NCBI RefSeq assembly: GCF_001540865.1
Contig: NC_033621.1
Location: 16,101,301 to 16,165,300 of the forward strand
From: Ananas comosus
Lineage: Eukaryota; Streptophyta; Magnoliopsida; Poales; Bromeliaceae
DNA length: 64,000 nucleotides
Reading direction: 5' to 3'
Shown here: piece by piece, positions 35,271 through 47,055 of the stretch
Position numbering within the stretch: the stretch's first letter is position 1
How the letters are laid out: every line of letters starts with the position of its first letter
Program-made: the position numbers and the translations under genes
Notes under the pieces: generated by a model
The model's input: the letters and a program-made list of their open reading frames with translations, nothing else
Databases searched by the model: none
What the model was told of the DNA's origin: nothing

Positions 35271-38200
35271 TCAGGTAGAGGAGCAACAACCTGCAGCACC
35301 CGACGACGTCGTGGCAGGTATAATTGTGATTAAAGGCACTAGAGCTAGAGCAGTGTTTGACACAGGCGCATCTCATTCATTCATTAGCACGTCATTTGCT
35401 AAGACTCATGGCATAGAGATGGTGTACAATGAGGATTACTAGTGGGTGAATGCCCCAGAACATTCATTCAGTGTTCATAACGAGTGTTTGGCGTGTCGAG
35501 TGCAAATAGGCGATTGGATTATGCCGATTGATCTGCTAGTGCTAGATCAGATGTGGGGATTCGATGTTATCTTGGGGACCAACTGGCTCTCCAAGTACTA
35601 TGCGGTGATAGATTGTGAAAGCAAGGTGATCACTTTTCGTGAGCCTAATCAAGAAGAGTTAGTCTACCAAGCGTGCAAAAGTAGGCGCTTCGCGGCGACT
35701 ATATCGTCTGTAAGGGCGAAGAGAATGATCAAAGGAGGGTGTAAGGCCTATTTGGCAACCATGGTGGATGCTCGAAAGGAGTACCCAGAGTTGGGAGATA
35801 TTCGAGTAGTGTGCGAGTACCCGGATGTATTTCCGGCGGAGTTACCGGGACTGCCACCGGACCGGGAAGTTGAGTTTGTCATTGACTTGATTCCCGGGGC
35901 GGAACCAGTTTCGAAGGCTCCGTATAGAATGGCACCGGTGGAGCTAAAGGAGCTGAAAGGCCAACTACAGGACTTGCTCGATAAAGGCTTCGTGAGGCCG
36001 AGCGTGTCACCATGGGGAGCTCCGGTGCTATTTGTGAAGAAAAAGGATGGCACACTTCGACTCTGCGTAGATTATCGCGAGTTGAACAAAGTGACGATAA
36101 AGAACAAGTATCCGTTGCCAAGGATTGACGATCTATTCGATCAGTTGCAAGGGTCCAAGGTGTATTCGAAGATTGATCTCCAATCGGGGTATCATCAATT
36201 AAAGATCAGGCCGAAGGATGTGCACAAAACGGCGTACCGTACGCGGTATGGCCATTATGAGTTCACGGTAATGCCGTTTGGGCTTACTAACGCCCCGGCA
36301 GCATTTATGGACTTGATGAATCGAGTCTTTAGGCCATTGTTGGATCGATGCGTCGTGGTATTTATAGACGACGTGTTGGTTTATTCAAAGAGTGAAGAGG
36401 AACATGAAGAGCATCTGAGAGCTGTGTTGCAAATACTCAGACAAGAGAAGCTCTATGCAAAGTTAAAGAAGTGTGACTTTTGGTTAAAGGAGGTCACATT
36501 CTTGGGTCATGTGGTATCGGGCGACGGAGTTTCGGTAGACCCGAAGAAAGTGGAGGCGATTAAGGATTGGCCTCGCCCGACAAATGTAGCGGAGATCCGC
36601 AGTTTTCTTGGACTGGCGGGCTACTATCGGCGGTTCGTGGAGGGGTTCGCCAAAATAACCACTCCACTAACGCGCCTCACGCATAAAGGAGTAAAGTACG
36701 TTTGGAGCGACGATTACGATCGAAGCTTCGAAGAGTTAAAGAGCAGGTTGACGTCGACCCTGGTGCTTGCCTTACCGACTCCGGGGGAGACTTTTGTGGT
36801 GTACAGTGATGCCTCGTATGTTGGTCTCGGGTGTGTATTAATACAGAATGGGCGAGTCATCGTGTATGCATCGCGCCAGTTAAAGAGTTATGAGAAAAAC
36901 TACCCAATTCACGACCTTGAGTTAGCCGCGGTGATTTTCGCGCTAAAGCTTTGGAGGCATTACTTATATGGTGAACATTGTGAAGTCTACACAGATCATA
37001 AGAGTCTAAAGTACTTGTTCACCCAGAAAGAGTTGAATATACGACAGCGGCGGTGGTTGGAATTGTTGAAGGACTACGATGTCACTATACTATACCACCC
37101 CGGTGAAGCCAATGTTGTGGCTGATGCTCTAAGTAGAAAATCGGCGGAGAACTTAGCGATGGCAATTACGCCTCAACCGCTATTGCAAAAGGAGATGCAG
37201 CGATTCGGGTTGGAGGTGGTAGCGCCGGGAGTGCCGGCTACACTTGCCGCCCTAGTGGTGCAACCGACCCTATTGGAAAGAATCAAGGATCTCCAAGCTT
37301 CGAATCCTTATCTTCAAAAGGTGCAGAGTGAAATTGAGAACGGCAATGCCGGAGACTTTGGCATTGGAGCTAACGGCGCACTTCGATTTCGAAATCGTTG
37401 GTGCGTGCCCAAGGATGATGAGTTACGAAGGGCGATCGTGTAAGAAGCGCATCAATCTCCCTATAGCATACACCCCGGCGGCACTAAAATGTATAAAGAT
37501 CTGAAGGAGCATTATTGGTGGCCGGTATGAAGAGAGATATTGGGGAGTTCGTGGCGCAATGTTTAACGTGCGAACAAGTTAAAGCAGAGCGCCGATTTCC
37601 GACGGGAAAGCTACAAAGTCTACCAATGCCCGTTTGGAAATGGGAAGATATAGCAATCGACTTTGTTACTGGTTTGCCTCGATCACAAGGCGGACCCGAT
37701 GCGATATGGGTGATAGTGGATCGATTGACAAAGTCGGCACACTTTTTGCCGATACATACTACGTGGTTGGGAGACAAGTTAGCTCAAGTTTATCTCGACG
37801 AGGTTGTAAGACTTCATGGGGTTCCGGTATCAATCGTATCGGATCGAGACCCCAGGTTCACATCCTATTTTTGGAAGAGTTTGCAAGACGCGCTAGGCAC
37901 GCGGCTCGACTTTAGCACGGCGTTTCATCCTCAGAGTGATGGACAGTCAGAGCGGACGATACAAATCCTCGAGGACTTGCTTCGAGCGTGTGTGCTAGAT
38001 TATAAAGGAGGATGGCATGATTTCTTGTCTATGGCGAAGTTCGCCTTTTGAGGCACTATATGGACGTAAATGTCGTTCTCCTATCCATTGGAGTGACGTG
38101 GGCGAGAGAACGGCTCTTGGCCCAGACGTAGTGCGGGAGGCGGAAGAGAAGGTTCGCCTTGCACGTCAACGGTTGGCGACGACGCAATCTCGGCAAAAGA

Positions 38201-38335
38201 GTTATGCCGATAAGCGGAGAAAAGATTTAGAGTTCGTGGTTGGAGACCGTGTATTTTTTAGAGTATCCGCATCTATTCGAATCGACGAGTTAAGGTATGC
38301 GTAATTTCGCGGAAGAAATTATTTTAAGAGGTAGA
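35271..38335 (+). pseudogene. Ty3/gypsy Pol of element C (lightly broken, chromodomain lost)
   Basis: Protease with FDTGASHSFIS at about 35357; RT from about 35990 with [11 protein letters not shown], the SGYHQLKI segment and FIDD at about 36361; RNase H with [10 protein letters not shown] (about 36805) and [18 protein letters not shown]; integrase with CLTCEQVKAE, DFVTGLPRSQ, VSDRDPRF and SDGQSERT. Breaks: a TAG at 35440-35442, a TAA at 37441-37443, a one-base loss near 37528 (two Gs where three are expected before TATGAAG), a deletion of about 40 bases near 38050 between short CCTTT repeats, and loss of the C-terminal part after 38300. The chromodomain found in A, B and G is therefore absent. 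All three catalytic acidic segments are still present. Confidence 0.92.
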
Positions 38336-38338
38336 GAA

Positions 38339-40997
38339 TGTAATATACCGAAAATTCGGAAAATAAATATCGAACTTTAGTCAAATTGACCAAAGTGCGA
38401 TGATGGTACACATCGAAAAGTCCGAAGGTGTTAAAATGATCAAGAGTGCGTTGTGGAAGGTTTTCGAGAGCTAAAGAATCAAATTCTGCAAAACTGCAGA
38501 TTTTGAGCTCTCGGGGACCGGTCCCTGGTGGGAGAGACCGGTCCCCGAACGCGTGAGAAATGAGACAGCCGAAAAATCGGCTAAGTCCCTCAGAACCAGC
38601 TCTTGGGAACCGGTCCCTCCCCGAGAGACCGGTCCCCCAGAGACCGGTCCCACCAGAGAGAGACCGGTCGCATCGCGCGCAGCAGCTCTGGCTGCGCAGG
38701 GTGGATCTTCGGGAACCGGTCCCTGATGGAGAGACCAGTCCCCGCCTGCGCGAACAGCCCAGTGCAGGCTGTGTGAAAGAGTAAAAGTTGAGGGGTTTAG
38801 CTGCAATTTGGCAACCCAATGAGCTATGTATTGGGGTAAATGAGGTATTTCTCTCATTCTCACCCTCTCATCCCCTCTCATCTCTCTTTCTCTCTCTAGA
38901 AGACAAGAAGGAGAAGAAGAAGAGAAGGAAAAGGAAGAAAAAGAAGAAGAAAGTGGAGAAGAAGCTATTGGAGTGAAGCAACTTCATCTTCTTCCTCTCT
39001 AGAGCAAGAAAGGAGTAAGCTTAGAGGTAAGCTTTGCCCCTTCTCATGTTAAATCCCAAACTAGGGTTTGGATTAGAGCAAGGATGGTTTTTATAGAACT
39101 TTTAGAGTATTGGAAGCTTTTCTTTTGCTTTTTTAGAGATCAAGACCATGAAAATGGTGAAGCTTGAGGTGAGCTTCATCACCTCTCATGGTGAAACCCT
39201 AAGTAGGGTTTTGATTTGCCTAAAGATGGTTCTAATGGACTTTTTAGAGTATAATGAAGCTACTTTTGCTTCTCTTTGAGATCAAACCCTAGGTTTGATG
39301 GATGCTATGGAGCTAGGGCACCAAATTGGGGCTTTTGCTCATGGGGATTTCTAAGTGCAATTGACCCTCTAGAAACCTAATTGGGGGTATTTCCGACGCG
39401 TTGGTGCGCTCGGATTAACGTTACGAAAAGTTTGTAGAAAGATATGGGCAAAATGGCCTAAGTTGGCTTCGTTTTGCCGCAGGTGAAGAACGAGGAGCCT
39501 ATAAATCTCAAGAAAATCGTCGGAGCACCTTTGAAAGCCTACGAGGTGGGTGGTGCTTTCCAAACTCGTTGAACTTCTCTCTATGCCTAATGTGTCATTC
39601 AATTGAGCATATGTTACATATTTGTTGCATGCATTTTAGGGTAAAGAGATGATGAGAATGTGATGTTGCATGATTGTGAGTACAACTTGCCTAATGTGAT
39701 GGTTGAGAATCTTATGAATGTAAAAACCCTATGTGTATGCATGAGAGAAAAGTGAGCACCCAAAGTGAGCAAAAGAACAGAGTGACACTATGACATAGAT
39801 CGAGTGGCATTTGAAGACGTAAAGTAAAATGACACTAGAGTTAGTGTGAGCCAAAGAACCAAAGTGATGTAAAGAATGATGATAATGACAATGTGTAAAG
39901 TTAAAGTAAAGTGGGGCAATAAGAATAAGAAATGTAAAGAGTAAGAATGCTAAAGTTAGCAAAAGTAAGGAAATGTAAAGAACAATGATTGCTAAAGTAG
40001 CAACATGAGGTGACGTAAAGAACACTAGAGTTAGTGTAAAGTCAAGATTGAACATATAATCCTTTGAGTTAAGGATTCGATCATACTTGCTATGAGTTCC
40101 GTGCTCGAGGGCGGTCGCTCCCCCTCGGGCGATGCGCTCCGGAGTTATGCATCACGGGTTGGAGTAAACTCGAAGGACGGTTCTAGAGGGTGAGTTCCTG
40201 CGATGATGGACTTAATGTGAAGCAAGTCAATGTGGCGAAACCCCCGGGTTAGCCTTGAGATTAAAGAATAAAGAATAAAGAACAAAGAGCAAAGAACAAA
40301 GAACAAAGTGTAAAGATAAAGAACGAAAGAACTTGCATAATCTGCATATGTTAATGTTGAGCATATTCCTTACTTATTGTTCAGTCATATTAGCATCATT
40401 TTGTAGATCGGTTACTATATTTCAGCTTATCCTTTCTATTATGCCTGAGTTAGTCCTAGTGGGAAAGTCGGTGATGTTGGGGCCGAACCCACTGGGAACT
40501 TTGTTGTAGTTCTCACCCCACTATTTTCACAGAGCCGGGACCGAGCGAGCCAGCGAGCGACCGAGGTAAAGGTATCGCGCTTTAGACAGAGGCCACCAGA
40601 GTTGAGTTGGGTTTACATTTTGTAGTAGAGTACCCTATGTTCATCTTTTGTATTTGATGACTAGTGATATTGAGAAGAGAATGTAATGTGTATTTTGAGG
40701 TAAATGTGAAGTAAGAAAGAAATGATGAAATGAAATTTAAGGAATTCGAAAGTGAACAAGATGAATGCAATGTATATGATCAAAAATGAATCATAGTACT
40801 TGTAAATGTTTAGTTTTCCTTTCTTTCATTAATGGCTATTGCTTACCCTCGTGTAAGCCGTTTGTGTATGTTTCCGCTAGTGCATTTCTTGATTGAATTT
40901 GTACATGTGATGAGCCTTGGTTGGGCGTACCCCGTCCGTTCGGCGTCTGTTTTGACCGTGCTCGGTCGGCCAAATTGGTACGTCCAGGGGCGTGACA
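38339..40997 (+). repeat. 3' LTR of element C (2.66 kb)
   Basis: TGTAATATACCG at 38339 to GGGGCGTGACA at 40997. ACCGGT palindromes are at 38517, 38537, 38609, 38628, 38643, 38663 and 38715, with a decayed ACCAGT at 38734. A GA/AAG-rich tract lies at 38880-38960. The CCCACTGGGAAC / GTTCTCACCCC hairpin module is at about 40487-40525. From about 40918 the sequence departs from the 5' LTR by many small indels, unlike the clean part before it. Confidence 0.9.
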
Positions 40998-41248
40998 CGA
41001 ACGAACACGTCGAACGGAACACGCAACTCCGTTGTCGCCCAAGGCTCAACAACGAGAAATCATGGTACACAAGTTCCCAGAAATACACTTGACTAAATAC
41101 ATGATTCTGACGACGAAAGCAGCAAACGGTTCACCGAGCAAGCAACACATAACACAACTGTGGAGATGTACTTACTATTCTCACTTGACTTACATTACTT
41201 CGCATCCTTACTTCTTCAAAACATATAATACAAATCAATCTCAAAACC
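40998..41248 (-). repeat. F-type LTR fragment (indel-rich)
   Basis: Resembles 18370-18620 (GCCCAAGGCTCAAC, then ACAAGTTCC), minus orientation, with many small indels. It has no terminus on either side. Confidence 0.55.
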
Positions 41249-41462
41249 TGTCACGCCCCGGATCCCACCGGCGGAGCCCTCTGGTAGCAGTTCCCAGACC
41301 CGCCATGATGTCTACAACTATATAAGCTCTACAACAACAGCGGAAAAAAAATAAAGCCAAAAGATAGTCTTACAACTAGAGATATCAGAGCAGTATACAG
41401 TCTAAGTAACTATCACGCAGTAGACGTCGGAAGAAAACTAATGACTAGAACATGAAGTAAAA
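41249..41462 (-). repeat. B/A-type LTR start fragment (indel-rich)
   Basis: Begins TGTCACGCCCCGGATCC and continues like 10439-10600 (TATAAG, ACAACAGCGGAAA, AGATATCAGAGCA). It is cut after about 210 bases by another LTR start. Confidence 0.65.
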
Positions 41463-43382
41463 TGTCACGACCCGCGACCCCGCGCCTAATTTGGCCGGAT
41501 GCGGCGCCGCGGACGTTAGACCCCGCGGACGGACAGAGTTTCCTCTGTACGTCGCTAGGCGTCCGGCAACACAAGTACATACAAAGGTTCCAGACAGGAA
41601 ACAAGTACTTGCAAACAGATTGCAATCAGGAAGAGTAATCAATGCAAGATAAACACATCCTAAAGTTATTACTCTCATTCATTTGACATTCATTTAGCAT
41701 CACAATTCGCTAACTGATTTCCTCCAAATACAATCTAGAATAAATTAAACACTTTTGCTTATTTAGAATTTGAGTAAGCATTCTTTAAACTTAAATCCCC
41801 GAGCTAGACGCCAACACTGTACTGTTGCGGGCTACCTCTGGTCTCTGCGGTAGGGCCAAACTATCTATGGAGCTACGCCCTTAAGCCTCGCCGCCGCGCT
41901 GCTCCGTGTGAACCTGAAACCCCCAAAACAACGCGTGGGTGAGAAGCAACTCCATGTTCCCAGTGGGTACGCCAACCCAAGGAAAATGCTCGTCCGACGG
42001 TTTCAAAGGAGCACTGCAGGTTAGCTGTATAAAACAGATATGAATAGTTATTTAACTATGCAATTAATAAAACGCATACCTTTGCGCTCCAATTTTAACA
42101 ATCGACATGGCTATATGTAATTCATGCAAAATAATTCTACCATAAAGTATAACTTTGTTGATTCTACTTATATTTTGTTATCATACGTTCAGTATCCAAA
42201 CAAATCTCTAAGGGTGTCTTTACCTGATGAAGCTAGCCACCCGCACTTCGTCTGAGTCAATCATCGCGCGCGGAATGCCGCGCTAAGCCCGGAATCGAGT
42301 AAGGACGTCTCACCTTGGCGCCTCAGCCTTAGATCCACTCACAACTGGAGTACCAAATCACTTCTATTGGGAATTTATATGCTTATCACCCAAATTAATG
42401 GCGTAAGCCCGCAGGTTCGGCACTACTGCTCACTAGCCATCTCGGCCAGTTAGGGAGGGTTACTCTACACTACGACCCAGAACCGTCGGGCGGGACCCCA
42501 AATAGTAGTCCCTACGTGACCACTCCGGAGCGCACTACTTGTGTGGGCTTCGCACTCACAAGATTTGAACCGACCGTTATGTAGCATGATCCAATCCTCT
42601 CATCACGAGATACCCTGTCAACTAGGTCTATCAATCCCTCCAGGACTCAACTGTCCTAATGAGCTAATGTTCAATTGTCTTTTGCAATAGATTCATCAAC
42701 ACTAAGTTAATGTACCATTCTTTCTCATAGCCCTTGACACTAGGTTCATTGCACGCATATGTTCACTAACACTAAGTTCCTTGTCCATTCTTATCACTAG
42801 GTTGTCAGGACACTAGTCATATCCGACCTTGTTTAAACAACTAGGTTCATATGTCATTTCCTGTTCGACCTATGTTCCAGTAACACTAGGTCCTTGTCAT
42901 TCTATCCACGCTGAAAGTTCAGCGGACGCTAGGTTCATGCACTCGTCTATTGGATACCTAATTGTCCATATCGAGGTCTATAATCATATGTACTTTACAA
43001 CTGCATCCTTTCAGTCATATTAATATGCCATGGCCTATAAACATGCATTCTTAAAGCATACAATTTTAAATGCAATTTACCAACTAGCATGCATCACATA
43101 ATATTAACTTTGCATACACATTTCTCATTTACTGCCATTAACCCATTAATCAACATGATTCATGTTCTTAGCAGCTCTCATAACCATGTCATCAATGAAT
43201 CTAGAGTGCTACATGTTCATACATTTAACAGTTTTCTCGTATGCTTGAACATGTCATTAATATGTTGCATGTTCTTTAGCATGCTCTCCTAAAGCATGTC
43301 ACATAAATCTAGTAATACTAACATGTTTCATATGCAACATCCATTTATGCATCAATAAGATTCCACATTCCGCTTTTGACAT
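41463..43382 (-). repeat. D-type LTR fragment (indel-rich)
   Basis: Starts TGTCACGACCCGCGACC and follows the order of motifs in 1643-3450: the TTCCCAGTGGGT module near 41957, and the repeated CTAGGTT words at 42680-42900. It is divergent, with many one- to three-base insertions and losses, and ends in a 25-N gap. Confidence 0.7.
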
Positions 43383-43407
43383 NNNNNNNNNNNNNNNNNN
43401 NNNNNNN
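43383..43407. other. Assembly gap, 25 N
   Basis: Run of 25 Ns between the indel-rich D fragment and a clean C LTR tail. Confidence 0.98.
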
Positions 43408-43872
43408 CCGAGCGAGCCGGCGAGCGACCGAGGTAAAGGTATCGCGCCTTAGACAGAGGCCACCAGAGTTGAGTTGGGTTTACATTTTGTTAGTAGAGTA
43501 CCCTATGTTCATTTTTTGTATTTGATGACTAGTGATGTTGAGAAGAGAATGTAATGTGTATTTTGAGGTAAATGTGATGTAAGAAAGAAATGATGAAATG
43601 AAATATAAGGAATTCGAAAGTGAACAAGATGAATGCAATGTATATGATAAAAAATGAATCATAGTACTTGTAAATGTTTAGTTTTCCTTTCTTTCACTAA
43701 TGGCTATTGCTTACCCTCGTGTAAGCCGTTTGTGTATGTTTCCGCTAGTGCATTTCTTGTTTGAATTTGTACATGTGATGAGCATTGGACGGATAGGGGA
43801 AACCCTGTCCGTTCGGCGTCTGTTTGACGTGCTCGGGTTGGGCCAAATTGGTATCGGTCTAGGGGCGTGACA
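43408..43872 (+). repeat. C-type LTR tail
   Basis: Near copy of 40545-40997 ending GGGGCGTGACA at 43872. It is followed directly by the interior of the A LTR (CTAACTTCC), so this LTR inserted there. The other half is lost in or before the gap. No PBS follows. Confidence 0.85.
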
Positions 43873-45369
43873 CTAACTTCCTTTTGGAGACCGAGAGAAT
43901 TCTTCGCATTCGGTGAGTTTTCTTCACCTTAGCTTGAGTAGCTTAATTTTTGAGCTTAGTGTTGTTCGTAAGGTTCGTTTAACTCTTTTAGTATTACCTC
44001 TAGGGTGCTAGGAGAGTGGTGGTAACCTTTGTCGGCTTAAACGAAAGGCGACGTTGAAGCTCGGTGGGTTTGGCTTCATGAAACCGGGGCAAAATGCCCC
44101 CTATGGGTGTTATATTCGTCGTAACATTAAAATTCATGCATATTCATGCTAGATAGAATTTCTATGAATTTTAGAATACTTAAAATGCATGTCTTATGTA
44201 TTATGAAATTTTCACTCTATATAGTAGAGCATTCTGGGGGTTTTGCATGCATGCGAGAAGTCTTCATGTTTGCAATTGGAAAACTTGTCTTCTATATTCC
44301 ATATTTTAGACATGATGACATAGTGATAGGCCATCGACACAGTTGCTATATTTCATATTTTAGACATGATGACTTGAGACTTGAGACAGACATATATGCT
44401 TACTTGCCTTTGTGCTCATTCGCACATACTTGTGAGGGCTGCTCCCTACAGGCCGGCACTCCGGAGTTAGCCATCGCGATACATACTCGCCGTGCGGGAT
44501 TGGGCACCGAAGTGGATTGCCGTGGGCAAGGCTCATTCCTAGAGTGGGGATGTTGACTATCACGGGGCCATTAGGCACGGCACCGGCCAGACAGCCTACG
44601 GGTGGGTCTTCAGGCCAGACAGCCTTCGGGCGGGTCTTATAAGATTTAAACTTTAAGTAGTTAACATGCCAAGTGGATATCGATAGAATAGTAAACAATG
44701 ACATTGTACTATTTAGCTTGTGGGCATTTTGTTAGTTACACTCATGCATTTACATGTTACAGTAGCTTCATTACTTATGCAAATTCATGCTAAGTGGAGA
44801 CATCGTGTGATAGCAAGTTTACATGTTTATCTACATGTCGTTCATATCGCTGTTACTTGTTTACTTACCTATTTACCTCTTTTGGGCCTAGTGGTGCTTT
44901 CAACTGAAGTCAGTAATTGCCTACTTGGAACTATTAATTAATAGTTCTCACGCCCCCTGTTTTATGATTTTATTTCAGAGCCTTCAGCACCGGCGGAGGC
45001 ACGGGATCGCGGCAAGAGTGTCGCCTAGCTAGATAGCGGGGAGCTACTTGCTCTTAGGTGGTTTACTCTTTCCTTTGTTGTAGTAGAGAGAGAGAGATTT
45101 TTGTACCATGTATAGAGACCACCTATGTACTCGTTTAGCACTTGTTTTGGGTCATCTCTTGTACCACTTTACGGTTTTATTAGTTGTTGTTGGATCTTTT
45201 ATTCGCTTTTCTTGTTATAGATTCTAGTTGTACTATGCTCTGATACTCCTAAACGTTCTCCTTTTATTGCTTTATTTATCGTTTTATTGTAGACGCTTTG
45301 TATGTTTTAGACATATGGCGGGTCTGGGCACGCGCCGGGCGGGCTTCCGCTGGGTCTCGGGGTGTGACA
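43873..45369 (+). repeat. 5' LTR of element A (5' end missing)
   Basis: Matches 51361-53003 with mostly transition differences; I counted about 11 in the first 245 bases. About 145 bases present in the 3' LTR (about 51790-51930) are absent here, between similar TCTATATTCC-like words. It contains the palindrome GAACTATTAATTAATAGTTC at about 44932-44951 and ends GGGGTGTGACA just before the PBS. Confidence 0.88.
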
Positions 45370-45377
45370 GATTATTT

Positions 45378-45389
45378 TGGTATCAGATA
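45378..45389 (+). other. Degenerate primer-binding site of element A
   Basis: TGGTATCAGATA. The first ten bases fit the initiator tRNA-Met PBS used by the other elements; the last two differ. The leader to the gag ATG at 45701 is about 310 bases and shows nothing else. Confidence 0.8.
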
Positions 45390-45700
45390 CTAGGGTTGAG
45401 TCTTAGTGGACCTAGCAAACCTTAGGCCGGTTGGACTATAGGAAATAGGCTCGTTAGAGACGAGATCTATTGATTTGTAAGCGAAAGTATCATGATTGGG
45501 TATCTTGAATAACTCTAGAAAGTGGAGTTAAATCGAAGTGTATAGCTTCTAACTTCGCGGAGGGTTACGTTGGCGGCCGACAACGGAGTTAGTAGTGAAG
45601 AGCACTTCCTTACTTTCACATGATTTGGGTATTATCTACTTGAGCGGAGACTCAATAGCATGAGTTTTACTAACTTGCACTTTTATGATGTTGTAGTGAG

Positions 45701-47055
45701 ATGCCGATCACTCGCTCCCAATCTGTTGGAGCGGATAATGCGGCACACTTGGAGGAGGTCGAGACCTCCACTATCTCTAGATCCGGCGAGGTCCGTGAGT
45801 TGAGGGGCAAGCTTGCGGCCCTCACTGACATGGTGGCACAGCAGACGGAGGCAGCGCGCTGACAGGAGGCGCAGATGAAGCGCTTGGAGGACTTCTTACT
45901 TTAGCGGGCTTCTACTAGAGAAACTCAGGCTCCTACACCACCCGCACCGGTGGAGGTGGTTGCACCCCGAGGGTCGTCCCCTGCACTCGACACATCTCGG
46001 ACGGCGCCTGCGGCAGCACCATAGGAGGAGGCGATTGCAGCACCGCCAGTTCGGGTGCCTACAGCGGGGGCTGTTTTCCCCGTGACGGTTGTTGGAGGGG
46101 AGAGGGACAAAATGATGGAGCGCCTCAACGAGTTCAGGAGGTGCAGTCCTCGGATCTTTAACGGAGAAAAGGTCGACCACTGGATCGTGGAGAAGTGGTT
46201 GATGCATATGGAGAAACTCTTCCGCGACACTTTCGTGAAGGAGAGGGATCGAGTTTGGCTCGCCACTCACCACCTGGACGGCGAGGCCTATCGCTGGTGG
46301 TTGGATCTTCAGAAGAACCCCAGCACCGACTTGGCGGTTATTACTTGGAAGAAGTTCAAGGAGCTTCTTTTGGCACACTACTTTCCGACCAGCGTCAAGA
46401 GGAAGATGGAGTAGCACTTGCGCAACTTGCGCCAGGGAGACCGGACTGTAGCCGAGTATGAGGGGGAGTTTTCTCGGCTTCTGCATTGCGTGTCTTTCGT
46501 CGTGTGGGACGACGAGGATAAGGCCCGCATTTTTTAGCAGGGTTTGCAACCGTCGATTTTCCGGTTTGTGCAATTCTCTAACCTCCAAACCTACCGGGAG
46601 ATAGTGGATCGCGCGCTCATTGTGGAGAGCGGCGCGGCAGATGTTCAGGAGAGGCGAGAGGCCTCGGATAAAGGCAAGGGTAAGAGGCCCGTGGCTGAGG
46701 GTGCGAGTCAGACGCACTCTAGGAGGCCGTCGAAGCACCCTAGGAGCCAGCAGCGTGGGTGCGGCTCGGCAGCGCAGCGAGGAGGTTCTAATCGTGGCCG
46801 GCCTTCCCAGTGTGTGATCTGCTGTGGTCCTCACTACCCACCGTAGTGTCCACAATGGGCGAGCAGGTGTTACCAGTGTGGCCAGGAGGGCCACATTCAG
46901 ACTGAGTGCCCGAGAGGTTCGTCACCGGCACCGTCGACTGCATCGGCACCGGCCCTACCAGCCGCCAGCCAGGGGACTCCATCGACACAGTACCAGCCTG
47001 GGCGGTCATCCGGCCAGCGACAGAGCGAAGGATCTCGACAGGCCCTGAGTGGGCG
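45701..47055 (+). pseudogene. Ty3/gypsy Gag of element A (six in-frame stops)
   Basis: Starts at 45701 (MPITRSQSVGADN) and stays in one frame. It shows an N-terminal helix (RELRGKLAALTDM), FRRCSPRIFNGEKVDHWIVEKWL, YFPTSVKRKME, an EYEGEFSRLLH stretch, and a CCHC knuckle [14 protein letters not shown] at about 46870-46911. Stops are at 45860, 45902, 46022, 46412, 46535 and 46844; each is one C-to-T or G-to-A change from CGA, CAG or TGG. It is close to element B gag, and shows what B has lost. Confidence 0.9.

Noticed and set aside
40582..40770. Short Ser-rich minus-strand frames in C LTR tails
   Set aside because: They recur in each LTR copy with different stops and no conservation of frame.
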